Virus record (IMG/VR): IMGVR_UViG_3300027987_000462
Span: 1 to 22,273 of that record
Reading direction: 5' to 3' (one strand)
From: a virus
DNA: 22,273 nt
Shown here: positions 20,959-22,273 of the stretch, piece after piece
How positions within the stretch are numbered: the stretch's first letter is position 1
How the letters are laid out: every line of letters begins with the position of its first letter
Notes under the pieces: model-generated
The model's input: only the letters and a program-made list of their open reading frames with translations
Told to the model about the DNA's origin: nothing
Databases searched by the model: none
Translations under genes and position numbers: made by a program

Positions 20959-21738
20959 TCACCCCTCGCATTCTACGATCCCCTGCGCCTCCGCCCACTG
21001 TCGCCAGCTCCCGGGCCGAGTCTTCGTCGCCCGGCGCCAGAGACCCTCGACCTTCACCAGGTTCGGCCGCGAGTTGTCCTCGAGAGCGATCGCGCGCGCC
21101 AACAGGTCCGGGTGCCGCGCCTGGAGCTCGAGCAGCTCCTCGGGCTTGCTCGCCGGGCAGAAGAAGCACGCCGACTTCGGCGGCACTGGCAGGCCCTCGG
21201 CCGCGATCTCCCGCTCGCACCGCTCCCGGTCCCATCCCCAGTCCCGCAGCGGATACCAGTAGCGGAAGCGCCTGTCCTCGACCCGCCCCACGGCGCGCCG
21301 CGAATCGCGCGGGCCCGCGTCGTACCCGATCGCCTTCACCGGCTTCTCGCCGGCCGCCCAGGTCGCGCGGGCGAGGTCGTCGCCGGCGAGCCAGCGGTCC
21401 ATGGGCTCCGCCTTCCACTTCAGCGAGCAGGACTTTCGGCCGAAGGCCAGCGAGGGCAGCGTGCGGTTCTGGAGGCAGTTCCCCTCGAGCGTGCTGTACC
21501 CCGGACCGGTCTTGCTAGGCCGCGACTTCGGACGCCGCACGATCGTCACCTCCGGGAAGTCCTGGTACAGCAGCCACTTCCCGAACCGCTCGATGTAGTC
21601 GTATGTCTCGGGCTTCTCTCCGCCCGTGTCGGCGAATAGGATCCGGTCGGGGCGGATGTCGCGCCGCACGAATCCGATCAGCATCGCGGTCGAGTCGACG
21701 CCACCGCCGTAATTCGCGATCAGCATCCGGGCGGTCAC
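20959..21738 (-). CDS. PAPS-reductase-like PP-loop protein
   Basis: 259 residues from GTG 21738, overlapping the previous stop as GTGA. The N-terminal PP-loop is YGGGVDSTAM (10-19), a variant of SGGxDS used for nucleotide alpha-phosphate chemistry. It is followed by ILFADTGGEKPETYDYIERF (33-52). A cysteine set comprises Cys88, Cys104 (RKSCSLKWK), Cys174 and Cys191/Cys194 (KSACFFCPASKP), plausibly for a metal or Fe-S site. The sequence matches the phage branch of the phosphoadenosine phosphosulfate reductase / adenine nucleotide alpha hydrolase superfamily, distantly like DndC. Its reaction in phages is not established; sulphur or nucleotide transfer to DNA or RNA is a reasonable idea. No catalytic region is missing. 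Confidence 0.85.
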   Translation of the reverse strand: MTARMLIANYGGGVDSTAMLIGFVRRDIRPDRILFADTGGEKPETYDYIERFGKWLLYQDFPEVTIVRRPKSRPSKTGPGYSTLEGNCLQNRTLPSLAFGRKSCSLKWKAEPMDRWLAGDDLARATWAAGEKPVKAIGYDAGPRDSRRAVGRVEDRRFRYWYPLRDWGWDRERCEREIAAEGLPVPPKSACFFCPASKPEELLELQARHPDLLARAIALEDNSRPNLVKVEGLWRRATKTRPGSWRQWAEAQGIVECEG

Positions 21739-21935
21739 AGGTGCAGCCTCATGCGCATCTCACGGACCGGCGCGCCTTCGTGGCGGCACCGCGCCCGGCA
21801 GCACTGCGCGCAGCGCCCGTTCGTGCAGCGCTGGAAGCGGGGCGCCGGCGCGGAGCACTGGTTGCAGACCTCCAGCTCCCGGCATCCGGCGCAGCCGACT
21901 CCGTGCGGGCGAGGCCCGGTGTGCTGGGGCTTCAA
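21735..21935 (-). CDS. Nine-cysteine mini-protein, probable zinc binder
   Basis: 66 residues from TTG 21935, which overlaps the preceding stop (TTGA) and has GAGG eight bases upstream. Nine cysteines occur between residues 15 and 50: CAGC, CNQC, then RCTNGRCAQCC and RC. Spaced C-x2-C pairs suggest one or two zinc ribbons. The stop overlaps the GTG of the PP-loop gene, so the two are probably co-produced. It could feed or regulate the PP-loop enzyme, or bind nucleic acid. Not assigned to a family. The rare start codon and small size make the boundaries less certain. Confidence 0.6.
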   Translation of the reverse strand: MKPQHTGPRPHGVGCAGCRELEVCNQCSAPAPRFQRCTNGRCAQCCRARCRHEGAPVREMRMRLHL

Positions 21936-22273
21936 GAGCGCGCCTCGAGCCGAAGCCTGGGAGCGATGTTCGCCAGGTCACGACGGAGGCACGGGTCAGG
22001 GCCTGCGAGCTGTTGCTCGAGGAAGAGCTGCGCGCACCAGCCGAGTGCCTGGATTCTGCCCTCGCACATCGTGTAGAGCGCCTCGAGCACGAGGAAGCGC
22101 TCGGCGAGAGTGTACGGCCGCTGACAGTCGCTCAGCCGGTACGACTCCGGACCGCTGCGTCGCTCCACGTCGTCGTAGACCTGGGAGAGCGCTCGGCCGG
22201 CCGCTCGGAAGATCGAAGCCTCCCACTCGCCCCGCGCACTATGCGGGTTCACCCCGCGCGCGATCGCCAGGGA
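21932..22273 (-). CDS. Unknown protein, 5' end beyond the window
   Basis: The frame runs leftward and remains open to the right edge, so GTG 22252 is only one candidate start and the true one is probably further right. The visible 113 residues are helical and polar, with SIFRAAGRALSQVYDDVERR, then PYTLAERFLVLEALYTMCEG and a C-terminus ending PRLRLEARS. No signal, membrane segment or known motif is visible. The 3' end overlaps the nine-cysteine gene. It is the most upstream visible gene of the leftward unit. I do not recognise it. Confidence 0.6.
   Translation of the reverse strand, partial: SLAIARGVNPHSARGEWEASIFRAAGRALSQVYDDVERRSGPESYRLSDCQRPYTLAERFLVLEALYTMCEGRIQALGWCAQLFLEQQLAGPDPCLRRDLANIAPRLRLEARS

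Noticed and set aside
20930-21418. Long leftward extension of the 20672-20929 gene
   Set aside because: It overlaps the PP-loop enzyme in another frame and is Arg/Gly-rich. GGAGG before ATG 20929 marks the true start.
1-22273. tRNA genes, integrase or attachment sites, insertion sequences
   Set aside because: No clover-leaf pattern, recombinase motif or flanking repeat was seen by eye; a covariance or repeat search was not possible.

Overview
This window is part of a GC-rich, tightly packed genome of a long-tailed (siphovirus-type) double-stranded DNA phage or prophage. The left 20.4 kb reads rightward as one late operon. The last 1.9 kb reads leftward. There are no gaps over about 60 bases, and many genes join through stop/start overlaps of the GTGA or ATGA type. 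The tail-tip genes (DUF2460, DUF2163, NlpC/P60 peptidase, large hub protein) have the order seen in proteobacterial gene transfer agents and related siphophages, and the endolysin is a single globular enzyme. A Gram-negative host is therefore likely. This is inference; the host cannot be read from the sequence.

Layout. (1) 1-5982, tail shaft: the 3' part of a tail tube protein, a tail assembly chaperone pair joined by a clear -1 frameshift site (GGGAAAC at 1493-1499, just before the stop, with a hairpin 9 bases on), an HK97 gp10-like protein and a 1236-residue tape measure protein. (2) 5986-11502, tail tip: distal tail protein, cysteine-rich hub protein, peptidase and an 1149-residue hub/host-specificity protein with a large propeller-like insert. 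(3) 11515-16461, tail appendages: mostly beta-rich small structural proteins, two tandem coiled-coil proteins, and a 490-residue protein made of thirteen 22-residue repeats plus a fibre-adaptor-like C-terminal domain that seems to have its own internal start. (4) 16461-20406, membrane, export, regulation and lysis: an anchored coiled-coil protein, two exported proteins sharing a C-terminal motif, an ECF-like sigma factor, a conserved cysteine-rich phage protein, an 18-codon tryptophan-rich micro-ORF and a peptidoglycan-binding lysozyme. (5) 20408-22273, leftward: a DUF2188-like protein, a small possible DNA-binding protein, a PAPS-reductase-like PP-loop enzyme, a nine-cysteine mini-protein and a partial unknown gene.

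How it works together: groups 1-3 should build the tail and adhesion apparatus; group 4 probably combines late gene control, envelope modification and lysis; group 5 probably belongs to a metabolic or DNA-modification module whose start lies outside the window. The most unusual items are the 16.8-18.3 kb exported pair with its shared tail motif, the tryptophan-rich micro-ORF, the 22-residue repeat protein with an internal start, and the sigma factor embedded in the late operon.
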